Shown here: positions 9,272-20,042 of the stretch, one piece after another | Position numbering within the stretch: the first letter of the stretch is position 1 | Layout of the letters: each line of letters begins with the position of its first letter | Source: Mnemiopsis leidyi | Taxonomy: Eukaryota; Ctenophora; Tentaculata; Lobata; Bolinopsidae | Direction of reading: 5' to 3' | Length of the DNA stretch: 27,602 nt | Assembly: GCA_000226015.1 (NCBI GenBank) | Contig: JH153665.1 | Location: 16,076-43,677 of the forward strand | Notes under the pieces: generated by a model | Seen by the model: the letters and a program-made list of their open reading frames with translations, nothing else | Databases searched by the model: none | What the model was told of the DNA's origin: nothing | Position numbers and translations under genes: made by a program

Positions 9272-9277
9272 AATAAA
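9272..9277 (+). terminator. AATAAA polyadenylation signal
   Basis: Canonical hexamer 49 nt after the TAG of the putative plus-strand gene. Position is good, but the hexamer is common here by chance. Confidence 0.3.
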
Positions 9278-9574
9278 GACTTTGGGAGAAACATAGCCAC
9301 TAAAATTTAATAGTGCCAATTAATTCACATTTCAAAGTTGCATATCGACAGGTGCCAAATGTTATAAAGATAGGTATAAGCTCATTTCAATTTTGTAACA
9401 CACTATGAGAGAATAATATGCTATTTATGAAAGCGGAAACATTTAGTGACATTGCCAATCTAATAAATAGCGATGTCTTTATATTTATAAAGTTGACACG
9501 GCAGGAAAACAACGTGATAACTAGAACTCCTTAACATTCTCCAAATTTTACAATTAATTGATCATTTCGCTTGG

Positions 9575-9686
9575 TCATATAGTCCAGATCAGGGTGTTAT
9601 CAATATCACTGATTACTCCTTTATCGTCCATGCAAGCCAACTGAGACACGAAATAACTAATGGTTCGTTCAACGTTGGCAAAGCTC
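9575..9686 (-). CDS. Putative terminal exon, gene unrecognised
   Basis: On the minus strand a pyrimidine-rich acceptor (CAGCCTTTTTCTGTAG) at 9687-9702 opens a 36-codon frame that closes with TGA at 9575-9577. The peptide begins SFANVERTISYFVSQLACMD and continues DKGVISDIDNTLIWTI; it is balanced and protein-like rather than low-complexity. The first base completes a codon from an upstream exon, which was not found between here and 14200. No polyadenylation signal stands close behind the stop. It may equally be chance. Confidence 0.25.
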
Positions 9687-10202
9687 CTACAGAAAAAGGC
9701 TGATTGGCTTGTTGTTAAACAAATAAGCAAATACAATAACCTCGGCCAACATCAGCCAACATAAACATTTGTGGCACAGTCGTGCCAGTATTTATTGAAT
9801 AATTAAATAATCAAAAATGCACATAGGCAATGCTTGTAGTTGTACTTTTGTATATGTGTAAATATCAAGTAGACCCGCGTTAAATGAAGAACGAAAGTAC
9901 CAGTAAGTTAACTAGACACAGAATTAAGATATAGCAAGTTATAGTTAACACTGTTTATATAGTTAAACTTATATACACCCTGTCTGTTCGGTGCTGCACA
10001 AATAAAACTGGATGAGTGCCAAAAGGAAGTTGAAAACAACACTACAACAGCTCTTATTTCTGAAAGAAACAATGAAGCAATGAGAAATAAGTAGAGAACA
10101 TAATTTTCAATTTGAAATTAGAGCACTCACAGTCAACTAGAAATGCATTAAGATTATGGACTGTAGGAACTTACATCTTACTTTTGATCATTGATAATAG
10201 GA
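9687..10202. other. AT-rich intergenic DNA, nothing identified
   Basis: Contains a short GCCAACAT duplication near 9744 and TATA-rich stretches near 9950-9975, but no exon or repeat family that I can support. Confidence 0.35.
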
Positions 10203-10661
10203 TTGGCGGCATATCCATTTAAAAGTTTTTCCAAAATCAATCATGTTGATGATCGACGACTCATCGATGATCAACGGAACTTATGATCAACATTGATCAA
10301 CATTGATAATAATTTATGAGGAAATACGATGATTTCAATTGTCGATGAATTTTTTATAATAATCGATGATCAATATACACCTTTGATCATCGATGATTTA
10401 TCGATTATTTATCGATTATCGGGAAAATCAATGATGATAATATTCTACGACACATTATATTCGCTGATCAGCATTGATCTTCGATGATCATCGATTTGTA
10501 TTTCCTCAAAAATTATGATCAATGTTGATCAAATATGATCATGAGTTCCGTTAATCATCGATGAGTCAAATATTATCAACACCGTTATGATGATCAATAT
10601 ACGATCATCGATGATCAATATTGATTTTGAAAAATCTTTTCAATGCATATGCCGGATTGGC
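10203..10661. mobile_element. Foldback element: long imperfect inverted repeat rich in GATCATCGATGATC
   Basis: The left arm (from about 10203: ATTGGCGGCATATCCATTT, then AAAAGTTTTTCCAAAATCAA, and GACTCATCGATGATCAACGG near 10258) is matched by the reverse complement of the right arm (from about 10661 inward: CCAATCCGGCATATGCATTG, AAAAGATTTTTCAAAATCAA, GACTCATCGATGATTAACGG). Each arm is roughly 150 bp. Both arms and the centre are packed with GATC, ATCGAT and TTGATCAA words, which are themselves palindromic. The transcript of either strand would fold into one long hairpin. No frame codes for a transposase, so it is a non-autonomous foldback or long-TIR MITE. Confidence 0.78.
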
Positions 10662-12889
10662 ATAACATATATGTAGAGCATTTTTCATTATCTGCTTACA
10701 GCTTCCTCACTATTGATAGAGCGGATTTGACGTTCGTACAATGTAGTAATTCAACTATTAAAAAAAAGGAAAATACCAACTCAGACAAAACTTCAAAGAC
10801 GTTAAGTGTATACTAATACAGATACACTATAAAGCAACAATGCGCCGATAAAGAATTGGTATAAAACTATAACTTATAACCGGAATTCACGTTATATTAT
10901 ACAGAAGCTGAATAGTCCTCAAGACTCCCCTAGGCTAATGCATGCATCCCAATTGGATAAATGTTGTGCCCATATTACTTGTGAAAACTGAAAACTATCA
11001 ATATAGTGTATGCCAACTAGCTGGATATTTGCCAATATTTGATATTCGCATTAAGTGTGTCACCATTGTAACCTTGAGTACACCGCACCAAACGTTGACA
11101 ATATGTACCATGTAGTCATATGACCAATCTAAACACATTGAAATCATTCAGAGAAGTGTTACTGTTAGCAAGTATCAAAAAGCAGTATATACCATCACTA
11201 TATCTAAACTCCTCCACACCAATAATCATCACTAAATTGTCTGTATCATGTCTGTAGTATAGTACTAGTAGTAATGTGAATGTGAGCAACTCGAATATAC
11301 AAACGATCAACGAATATACACATACTGCATAGCTCAGTCCTCACTCCTCAGCAAAAATCTGTCCGAAATATCAAAATTATTCAACTAAACTTATACTTAT
11401 AGCGTTAAATTATGCCGATTTGGGAGGCAGGCAAAGCGGTATTGTAACTAATTGTATTAATTAATAAGTAAACACATTCACACTACCCATTTAAATTACA
11501 CACTGTAATATATAGACAACCTTTATACAAATACATTTTGCACAGACCAGAACTACAATATACACAGCCTGCACGTCATACAGACTACGCGTTATAGGAG
11601 TGCAAGGTAATGATACTCTACGTCCTATAATTGTTCAGCGATGTAGCAATGAACTCTGAGCCGGATGGAGGGTAATTAGATAACCACGTGACTGCAGGTA
11701 GCTATCTGATTGGCTGCAGCACCTACTCCTAGTTGCCGTGACGGTGTGAGAGATTTATACCTGGTTGGACTAACTGCAAATTAGAGCTATTGGCGTTATA
11801 ATGAATCACAGCAGCTTATTCCAATGAAAGAACATAGTACTATAACATATTATGCCATAATTCACCATATACCTATAACTATACTATTAAAAGGAGGAAT
11901 GTCGAAGTGGACAAAGCAAAACAGCGGCTAAACAAGCTGCCACCTAAACGATTGTGTTGTAAAAGCAGAACATTCAAACACAGCCCAACTGCCGGGTTAT
12001 TCAGTCGCAGGACATTTTATAAAGACATGTCAACTCTCACGGCAAACTTGACGACACGCACATAACTATCACGCTCGAATTACTGAGAGAAACTACTTCT
12101 CGAAGATTCTTCTAAGCGTGAATTAAGCACTTGTGTCGTCCATTTTCTGGACAAGGTACAAGCTACACAGTAGAAAGGCAGATACTCATGGTCAGTCTCG
12201 TGGGCGAGAGGAGAACTGGGAAAAGGAACAACATGAAGTGGTGTCGAATAACAGGGTTCAGTGTTGACCATGCGTCTTGGAAACTTTCCAACTACGCGGC
12301 ATTTGAAGTCAAATATGATAATTGCTGCACGGTAACTTGGTTCTTTTGAATGTTATTACTATAAGCATATCACTATATAGCTTTTGGTATAACATAACTA
12401 TTATAAGTTAAAGTAGTACAGTTTTATCATCTCTGTTGTATTCTTCAAAGATATTGAGTCCATAAATCCATAAATTCCATAAATCCATTAACTTCCGTTA
12501 ATTAATCCCCGTTAATTTACTTATAATGGTATAGGTAATCCTATACTAAGGCTCAAGTACGTACACATACATTTTTTCATATGACTGTGGGGTATCATAA
12601 AGAACGAACAGTAAGATATCGGTAAATGACAAATGTAAACATTTGCCATGATGCACTTGCAGTTATCTGTCGATTACCACCAAAATGCCGAGGAAACTGT
12701 GAAAAGTGGACGATGTGTTGACACAAAGGGATGCCTCAGATCTGTACGTGATTCTGCTGGGCAGGTGGGCCGGAACATGCTAAGAGTAAGGCTATGGTTC
12801 TGTGTCAGTGCTAGATCAATGGGCCTTTAGAAAAGGAGGTAGAAAAGACGTCGACATAACACAAGTATTAGGAAACACTGACAGTGCTC
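10662..12889. other. Intergenic DNA without supported genes
   Basis: Short frames occur (for example about 53 basic codons at 11905-12063 on the plus strand and overlapping frames at 12080-12349) but none has splice sites and composition that agree. A GC-richer patch at 11640-11770 with promoter-like words is listed separately. Confidence 0.35.
11688..11765 (+). promoter_or_regulatory. Possible promoter patch: E-box, inverted CCAAT, TATA-like word
   Basis: A CACGTGAC E-box near 11694, an ATTGG (inverted CCAAT) near 11710 and TTTATA near 11755 fall within about 70 bp in a locally GC-richer segment. This combination suits a RNA polymerase II promoter on the plus strand. If so, it could serve a 5' non-coding exon of the gene at 14233, about 2.5 kb downstream. 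The evidence is short words only. Confidence 0.18.
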
Positions 12890-12994
12890 TAAGTAGGTAC
12901 TGAGTCTAGGTACTAATCTAGGTACTAAGTCTAATCTAGGTACTAAGTCTAAATCTAGGTACTAGTCTAGGTACTAAGTCTAGGTACTAATCTA
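12890..12994. repeat. Short tandem repeat, unit TCTAGGTACTAAG and variants
   Basis: TCTAGGTACTA is repeated about eight times with spacers of 0-6 bp (AG, AGTC, ATC, AGTCTAA). Unit length varies (about 11-19 bp), so it is a degenerate array rather than a clean microsatellite. Confidence 0.75.
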
Positions 12995-14232
12995 CTATGC
13001 ACTCAAACTTTGCCTCTATAATCGACTATTTTCGTCGGAGTACTGATTTTTGAAGTTGAGTTCTAGTCGACTGTTGGTGCCTTGAATTACGATCAATTCT
13101 ACCCCCTTTCTACATTTTTATCACTCATCAGTCATTGTACGCTTGACGCTTTTGAGACCTTGAAACCGAGCAATAAAATTGTAAAACAATCTGATTCTCC
13201 CATACAAGTTCAACTACAAGTACAACAGTATTAGTATTACTTTAATAAATCCAACCGTTTTACTTCCATAATACCACCGTTTTACTATCATAATTCAGCA
13301 TGGCTCTAATATCATGAATATTCCTTTAAATCGAGACAACTTAAGGCTCATCGTCTTATTAGACACCTTGTAGTTCCTGTTCAGTGGTGTGCAAATAATT
13401 CTCATCTTTCATTTTGTCTTTCAGAAAAAGCTTGCATTCAACTTCGAGTTTTTTAGTTTCATTTCCTTTTTCTGTAAAGTTAAGTAAAACTCACAAATCT
13501 GTTTTTAGAATAAAATGAGGTAATAAAATGGACCGTACAGAACACATATTTTCATTATCACAATTGATACACCCAGAAGTCTCCTTTACAAACATTTTTC
13601 TGGAAAGTTTGGTCGAACACTATAATAGTCTGTCTTTGTGTCCCGTTTCGAAAGTATAACGTCCTGGTATCTTTTTATAGAACTAATTTGATCATATCTT
13701 CGATCACATCCTTGATACTGGAAAACTACAGAAAACTAAGAGTCTGTCATGCATTTAGATAGCTATTCTGACGTTTGCAAAACACTACACAAATTCAAGT
13801 TTTCTGATCTAGTGCCTCACAATAAATTTAAAAATTAATGTGAACTAAGTTCGGACAACTTTACCCTTACATCTATTTCTTTATTAACTCGGTCAATGAA
13901 GACTTTTCTTATACTCGTCTAGTTAATATGTTCCAGTCTAGAAAAAAACATACAGTTGAATATGGTTGTTTGTATTTTGCTTACACTCGTAAATTGAAGT
14001 TTCAAGTTTGACTTTACCGCAATTTGTATTTAGTCCCAGCACTATGACTATGAGTATGAAAATAAATCTACGTAACAGCAGTTTTTACCGAGATTTGTTA
14101 AAACTTAATAAAACTTGGTTAAAACTTAATAAAGAAAGTAATACATTATAAAAGTACAGTAAAAATATAAAAAATAACAAAAATTTTTTTATGACACCTA
14201 AAAGTAACTTAATCAATAAATTCAATCGCCAG
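12995..14232. other. Upstream region of the 325-residue gene, no exon identified
   Basis: AT-rich with several TTAAAACTTAATAAA-type words near 14095-14130. Any promoter or 5' non-coding exon of the gene at 14233 may be here, but no motif could be named. Confidence 0.3.
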
Positions 14233-15223
14233 GAAATAATCTTACATGGCTATCAATGATCAGAAATCTCCCGTGTCCGCCCCTTGGGGAACACACAAGT
14301 TTGCAAATCCTCAAACCTACGCTCCAAAGTTTCACCAACCGCAACAACTTCGACACATCGATCAGAACAGCACACTGGAGCTCGGGTGGGAAGGAGTGAA
14401 ACCAAGAGAAAAACCAAAATCTGTCGTGGAGGAAATGAAGGAAACATTGGATAAGATAAACGGGTTACTCAACGATCTAGGAAGTAGAGGAAAAACCAGC
14501 TCCAACAAACCACAGGAAGTCACAAGGACAGTGGGAATTACGGAAAAACCAATGAGGGACAGCACAATCAACTCCTGTCTGGAATCTCTGTGTGATGATA
14601 TATCTGCCGTGACCGAACAGCTCAAAGACCTATCTCCTAAGCATATTCACAGAGAGAAAACTGACCAGGAAGTAATATCGCATAAATCACAAGGAAATGA
14701 AACTATCGAGCCTTCAATCGGAAGGTTGAATTCCAGAAAAAGTTCAGTGTCAACTATAAATTCCCAGATATCATCCCTTGTAAACTCCCTAGAGGACCAC
14801 CCCAAAGAAAGTATGCCACTAACCCCTTCAGATATGTCAGAAATATCTCCCACTCCAGTGACGGGAAAAAGATCAAGGTCTTCGTCAGGGATGGAGAGTC
14901 CAGCCCGAAGCACTACCTTTCATCGAGGAAGCGACCTTTCACAGCAAGTCAGCATGCATCGGTCCAATTTTAGTTCGATAGCCGATCTTTGTGGATACGG
15001 AGAGGTGGTTCCTCCCAGAAGACAGTACATGGCCCAGCAACTTGTTAAATCTAAGAGCAGCTTTATTTTCTCTTCAGAACCAAACAAAGTCGAATATAAA
15101 GATCGAGCAGTACATTTTACAGAATATCCGCCTCAGAGGGGCAGCGAAAAGTTTGACGGCATTTTTCATGACGACCTAACAGCTCTACTTGATGACACCG
15201 CAAGAGGATTACTAGTGCTTTGA
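14233..15223 (+). CDS. Unrecognised Ser-rich disordered protein, single coding exon, 325 aa
   Basis: ATG at 14246 starts 325 codons ending in TGA at 15221-15223, far longer than chance frames here. An acceptor (CAATCGCCAG) ends at 14232, leaving a 13-nt 5' UTR. ATTAAA at 15348-15353 is a possible polyadenylation signal. The protein is polar and mostly disordered, with no signal peptide or membrane segment, so probably cytoplasmic. Short amphipathic helices recur: residues 64-79 (MKETLDKINGLLNDLG), 107-130, 170-184 and 307-323. The second and third both open TINS, and three share INxx(L/I)xxL spacing. Residues 163-168 (SRKSSV) resemble a basophilic kinase site, and 192-205 contains three S/T-P sites. 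Basic Ser-rich text follows (208-225). The helices loosely recall LD-type docking motifs, so a scaffold or adaptor role is possible, but this is inference. More exons cannot be excluded, though none is needed. Confidence 0.8.
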
Positions 15224-15347
15224 GTTTGAGAGGAACAAACAGAAATAGAAAAGATTATTCTAATTGTTAAAACGTTTAAAGTCATCCTATAAGTATAATA
15301 AGTAACTCTCTAAAAGTACAAGACTTTCAAGCGATTTGTAACTCTGA

Positions 15348-15353
15348 ATTAAA
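15348..15353 (+). terminator. ATTAAA polyadenylation signal for the 325-residue gene
   Basis: A common variant signal 125 nt after the plus-strand stop and only 37 nt before the stop codon of the convergent minus-strand gene. Confidence 0.35.
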
Positions 15354-15390
15354 CGTCCGGCAGGAAGGTTTCACAAGAAAGTGTAAGATC

Positions 15391-17894
15391 CTAATAGTTA
15401 TCACAGGTGAAGTTTTCAGTCTTTTTGCCAAGAGAGCGCTTCTCGGTTTTGCAGGCAGGAGAAGTGCACCAACAGAACTTCTCTCGACACTGTACGGGTA
15501 GACAGTAGCCCTCTTTTGTGCAGGACGGGTGATAGTTACTTCCTTCTGACAGAAGAGTCTTAGCGTTGCTTTGCAAGTGCAATTTGTTTTTAACTATTAG
15601 ATTGGAAAGTCGAGATAAAATATCACTACATGAACGGCATACGATTTTACTTAATAATTTCTTGATATTCATGTTTTATTGGATCGAGAAAAGGCGGGTT
15701 TAACTTTTTTCAGTTCTTAAACTCTGAAAAGAAAAACATACCTCTTTCTCTGGCTTTGGCTGCTTTCGCGCGAAGTCTATCACAAGGCATCATCCCTGAA
15801 AATAAAATATGTCAAGTAATTCACAGTAAAATGCATTTGAAATTTAATGATTTCAATTGTGACGAAAAAGAAAATCTAAGCGATATTTCCTGAGAGCGGC
15901 TAGAGTTTCGAATCTGTCATAGAAAATTCTAGAACTGTTCTACATTTTAGAGTTCAGAGTTCGATTAAGACTTACTAATGTGAGTTTCGAAACAATCTCC
16001 CCACTCATTTACGGAGAGTTGTTGATCTTTGTCGGTGTCACAGAGTCTGTAGAACTCCGACACACAATGTTCGTAGGGGTTCTCGGCAACCTTTACAAGT
16101 TCGCCCCATTCCAGCACCTGCAGAGGCGGTTGGAGTCATAATTGGAAAAAGCGAAAAAAATATGACAATTCGTAATCTTTGCCGATGTTGCATTATAATT
16201 ATATTTATCATTATGATCACGATTCACGCACATAAAAGCGCTGGAACAAATTTTCGTAAAAGTAAGACTTTTTTGATTTTTGAATAAGGGTTCCCGCCAT
16301 GAACTACATCAGAGCGATCATTTTACTTATTATCAAACTAGTCTTTAGTCCAGCTCCTATTAGCGGGATCATGAAGGGGCCTCCAACTAAATTAACTACA
16401 AATACCATGCTGCTTTAAATGACCGCTACTTCAAATCAATACTGGTACTGCAGCTCTCAGGTTGAAATGAAATATGAATTCTCCTGTTTCCGCTGTTGCA
16501 TAACGAACAAGGACTGTTGGTGCAAAACAGACTTCATGTCAAAATGTAATATCTAATTGGTCAAAAATGTAAATGAGCCTTAGGGTCGAAATGCCGAGTA
16601 ACCTGATCCAATCTACAGGCTATCAGTCTGCAATAGGCTAAAGCTAAGATTAAGATTTTCGAGAACCAAATCTCAATTGAGTTTGGATCAAGTAAGAGAC
16701 ATGAAAACCACGTACCATATCGTCAGTGGTATCGAGAGATCGGAACATCACCATAAGAACTCCTTGCCTGTCAAGTTCAGGGACCCTGCAGAGAGAGAGA
16801 GAGAGTTAACATTGTCAGACAAAGTTTAAGTAATCTTTTAGGGTTTTAAATATCTACCCTGCGTTAAATCACAGATTTATTCAATGGCATGGCAAATACC
16901 GGCCTACCTTATGTAATCGAGGGAGGTCTCGTCTTTTTCGATCATGTCAAACCATTCCACAAATCTGTACTTGAAACCGTCAAAATCTTCCGCGGTACAC
17001 TCTGATGAGTATTGAAATTGAAATAGTACTACTACTAGTAGTTTGAGGTGATGATAACCGTATTGACCTTGAGCATGAGTAACAGAATTCAGTTCACCAC
17101 CATTAACTGTAAGTGCTATAGATTTCGATAACAAATTCAATCTCAAGCTTTTTCTAATAGAGTTTAAGTAAGAGTAAGTACGGTTTGCTTAACATGGTAA
17201 GACAGTAAGTTCGCGTAACAGTCAATGTTACATCTTACCCTCCATACAGGGGCCGGGATGATCATTAAAAATCTTCATCTTGAAGAACTGGGCGTTACAT
17301 CGCATCTCGCACGTGTTCCTGTATGTTTGTCCGTCCGTTCCGCAGAGACACCTGTCTCCACGGTTACTGCACACTAACCGGCACCCTGAATATATCACAG
17401 TTATAACTCCTGGAAAACAAGGAAATGGGGCGGTATATGACCGTGTGAATGTGCTGTATCTGGGTGTTACAGTTAACTTTAAATTTGAATGTTATCTAAT
17501 TTAGAAAAATACAATTACAAGGCATGATTTACATGAAGTTGAACAATAGAGATTATGAAAAAGAATTCCAAAACGCTTTAATTATTAATCAATGATATTG
17601 TGGCAGATTTAGAGCCCAAATCATCCGATCAAGATGTCATCCCCAAGGCCGAACCCCACATTATCAGCAACATTACAAACTTATTGTCTAAAAGTTTCAT
17701 TTGACACTAGACCTACTACAATCTCTAATAGTGGTACAATTGTACCACTATACCAAAATTCTAACATTTTGTCATTCTCCTGACCATGACTTACTGATGT
17801 CAGCTTGACTTTCACATTCCTCCCGTCCCTGAACAGCGACTCCGAGAAGGATAACCAGCAGCAGCGGCAAAACACGATACATTCCGGACAAATC
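15391..17894 (-). CDS. Testican/SPARC-like secreted protein: Kazal, EF-hand EC domain, thyroglobulin-1; seven exons, 249 aa
   Basis: Coding exons, minus strand: 17882-17795, 17385-17239, 17001-16908, 16785-16716, 16117-15976, 15795-15742 and 15545-15391 (TAG). All phases agree (1,1,2,0,1,1). Residues 1-19 are a signal peptide (LPLLLVILLGVAVQG core). Residues 31-76 form a Kazal domain with the CGTDGQTYRNTC signature and six cysteines, plus extra Cys at 23 and 42. Residues 80-180 match the SPARC EC domain: WF at 95-96, an EF loop at 128-139 (D..TDD.V.E..E) and a canonical second loop at 160-171 (DTDKDQQLSVNE) flanked by Cys159 and Cys175. Residues 185-246 are thyroglobulin type 1 (YCLPVQC, FCWC). 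N243-F-T is an N-glycosylation sequon. The domain order is that of testicans (SPOCK), extracellular matrix proteins that bind calcium and affect proteases. It is far shorter than vertebrate testicans (about 440 aa) and ends basic, lacking their acidic glycosaminoglycan tail. Family placement is firm; orthology is not. Confidence 0.92.
16786..16804. repeat. (AG)n microsatellite next to exon 4 of the testican-like gene
   Basis: A GAGAGAGAGAGAGAG run lies directly against the exon. On the minus strand it becomes CTCTCTCTCTCTCTGCAG and so acts as the polypyrimidine tract of the exon 4 acceptor. Confidence 0.7.
17728..17751. other. 24-bp perfect palindrome in intron 1 of the testican-like gene
   Basis: Positions 17728-17751 read the same on both strands, centred on CAATTG (arms ATAGTGGTACAA). 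It contains two GTAC sites and an MfeI-type CAATTG centre. It could be a dimeric factor site or a foldback remnant; position gives no further clue. Confidence 0.6.
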
Positions 17895-17912
17895 CTGGAG
17901 AGTGAAGGAAAC
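17883..17912 (-). promoter_or_regulatory. Strong splice acceptor 12 nt upstream of the testican-like start codon
   Basis: The minus strand reads GTTTCCTTCACTCTCCAG ending at 17895, followed by 12 nt and ATG at 17882. The polypyrimidine tract is better than most internal ones. This indicates a 5' UTR intron or a spliced-leader acceptor. Confidence 0.6.
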
Positions 17913-19965
17913 AATCAGCATGTTAAACGTTCAAGAAATGAGATTACAGGGCCAGGCTCACGTTGATTTGCGATCGAAACATTCTTTGTGAAGTTTACAT
18001 GCATGCTCCCGAAGTTTACTTCATGTATTAAATCGATTTATAAAGTTGCCTGACAGATACAAATAAGCAAATACAACTTCGAATTTAAAAGATTCAGACG
18101 TTTCTCGTTTTACAAGATCAGAAAAAACATGATGTAAAATACGACAGACGACCGTCTACAGGAATAAGGATTAAGGAACAGCCAACTGGCCTGAGGACAA
18201 TGCTATTTTCTGATCTGGACGGGCGAGAACTTTGATGTAGTGCCAAAGACAAGAAAGGCGCGGCATTTCAGAGTGTCTGATTCGATCAATTCATTGAAAA
18301 TGTAGACAAAGAGCCATTGAATTAAGTAGGCGATAGTCTGTACTGGTTAAAGAGATTTCCTCATTCTTGTTCCAAAACTACTGTCTGTCCATAAAAATCA
18401 TCCAAACCATTCAAATTAGTCTTAACTAAGTAAACAAACAAAAAACAATGTGCCTGCCCAATTCATCACTACAATCACAATCACATCGCATCGTAACGTA
18501 TATTTGCAAAACTTTTGAATAGGTATCAGCAGACCTCAGTTTCTACTATTATATCCATCAACGGACAACGGTCGTTATCGAATAAATTTGAAGTTCGATA
18601 CGAATTAGGGACGTTAAATTGAAAACGATACAGTTACACCTAGGATATGGAATGGTGGAGGTTCTAATACAGCCGTCCAATGGTAAAGTAAAGACGTCAC
18701 GTCTCTAATGCTATTACTCCTCCCTACAAGGAGATCAATGATCCATGTATACATCTCGATCCTAACATTCTTAGTCACAGTGCTTTTAAACCCAAGAGAA
18801 CACCTAGTTCTAGGAAGAACCCGAAATATTGACGCATACCGCAACTTGATTTGTGATTAGTTAATTGGGCTAATTTTCATGATCTTAGTTTAATTTGCAT
18901 GAAGCTTAAAATAGGCGTTTTCCCAAAAATGGGCGTACACCCCAAAAATGGGCGTGTATACCCAAATTAACAGGAATTAACAAAATTTGTCAATCTGGAT
19001 TACTAACAATCCGTTATGACTATACATCAACGATGCAGACTTTGTGATTTATAGGATATTGATTACAGATTTAAAAAAAACATCGATAAAAACGATGGAA
19101 GATGAATAACTCAACAAAATTGACAACAACAACTCGTTTTAGTCAGTGCTGCTAGGTGGACCCGGCAGTTGAGACTCTGTAGGACATGGAACATGCACCA
19201 TGAAGGGTCCACGACAAAGTGGAAATTATTTAGCGATAAAATTAAATGCATGTTTTAAACGATGATGACCTAAACGAAAAACTCAAAGAGACTGCGGTCT
19301 GAAATGTTTTTAGGCTGAGAATCTCAATTTCACATTCCCAACCGACAGCATTGCATATCAAGTTCACTGGTTATAAGGACTAAAGCAAAGTGTGCAGTGC
19401 ACTTATTAGTTTGCAGAAAAACTCTCAAAATTAAATGAAAACTAAATAAATTATGAGCACAGGTCATTTAGCAGCGATCTTTCCATCTTTGCAAGGTTCC
19501 TATCAGCTTTTGTCCTTCAGAACAAAATTATCGATAATAAACCCACATGAACTGTATTGAAAATTCTGTTTATCATTCGGCATCTATTTTGAAAGTGCCG
19601 AAATACTGAGTACACGCAGCCTAAGAAAATACAAACTGCCGGAGTTGAATCGACAATGGATCAAGATATTTGATAAAAAGTGAACCATTCCACACTGATT
19701 ATTAGAACACATCTACTCGTAGTAATAGTAAGCATAGTTTTACCAATTGTGCTTATAGTTATAGTTATAGCAAACTTTTTAACTTCTAGAAGCCTTTAGA
19801 CCATAATGCAACATTAATTTTCGGTAGCACATTTTATGATCGGAAAGATCGTAAAGAAAATGAAAAAAGAAACAGTCGATCAAACTCAAACTCAAAGTAT
19901 TTATAGCTTCTGCAATACTCATCACTTCATGGTGCATGAGTATGATAAATTAAATCAGTTAATCA
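17895..19965. other. Intergenic region between the testican-like and K2P genes
   Basis: No supported exon. Small structures are present: two CCCAAAAATGGG hairpin words in tandem (18914-18966), an 8-bp inverted repeat GTGGACCC/GGGTCCAC around 19153-19210 and a TTATAG triplication near 19750. The testican-like promoter should be in this region, upstream of a possible 5' non-coding exon. Confidence 0.35.
18914..18966. repeat. Two tandem CCCAAAAATGGGCGT hairpin words
   Basis: The word CCCAAAAATGGGCGT occurs twice, 17 bp apart, preceded by GGCGTTTT and followed by a degenerate third start (CCCAAATT). Each copy can fold, with CCC pairing to GGG. Confidence 0.5.
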
Positions 19966-20042
19966 CTATTCATCCTCAGACGGACCGATATCAATAATGT
20001 TTTCATCATCAGCAATATCGTTGACGTTATGTTCGAATAAGT
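19966..20042 (-). CDS. Putative alternative last exon with an acidic tail, probably of the K2P channel
   Basis: The minus strand has an acceptor (GTGAGTTTTTGCAG) ending at 20043, then a frame that starts after two bases, encodes 24 residues and stops with TAG at 19966-19968. The peptide, LFEHNVNDIADDEN followed by IIDIGPSEDE, is strongly acidic and ends in a casein-kinase-2-like SEDE. The next gene downstream on this strand begins with its own signal peptide at 17882, so this exon fits only the K2P gene or an unseen gene nested with it. It needs a phase-1 donor. The last channel exon contains GGTAAAC at 20578, AGGTGGAG and AGTAATC at 20434 in that phase. Use of the first would replace most of the basic tail with this acidic one. 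Confidence 0.4.

Noticed and set aside
11905..12063. About 53 basic codons (plus strand), ribosomal-protein-like at first glance
   Set aside because: No ATG in a good context at its start, no family recognised, no introns or polyadenylation signal matching.
12131..12349. 72-codon plus frame opposite a 63-codon minus frame
   Set aside because: Both are open only because the patch is GC-richer; neither has coding-like composition, domains or splice sites.
17681..17914. 77-codon minus frame starting at 17914
   Set aside because: It is a different frame over the first exon of the testican-like gene and lacks the signal peptide; the spliced model from ATG at 17882 is far better.
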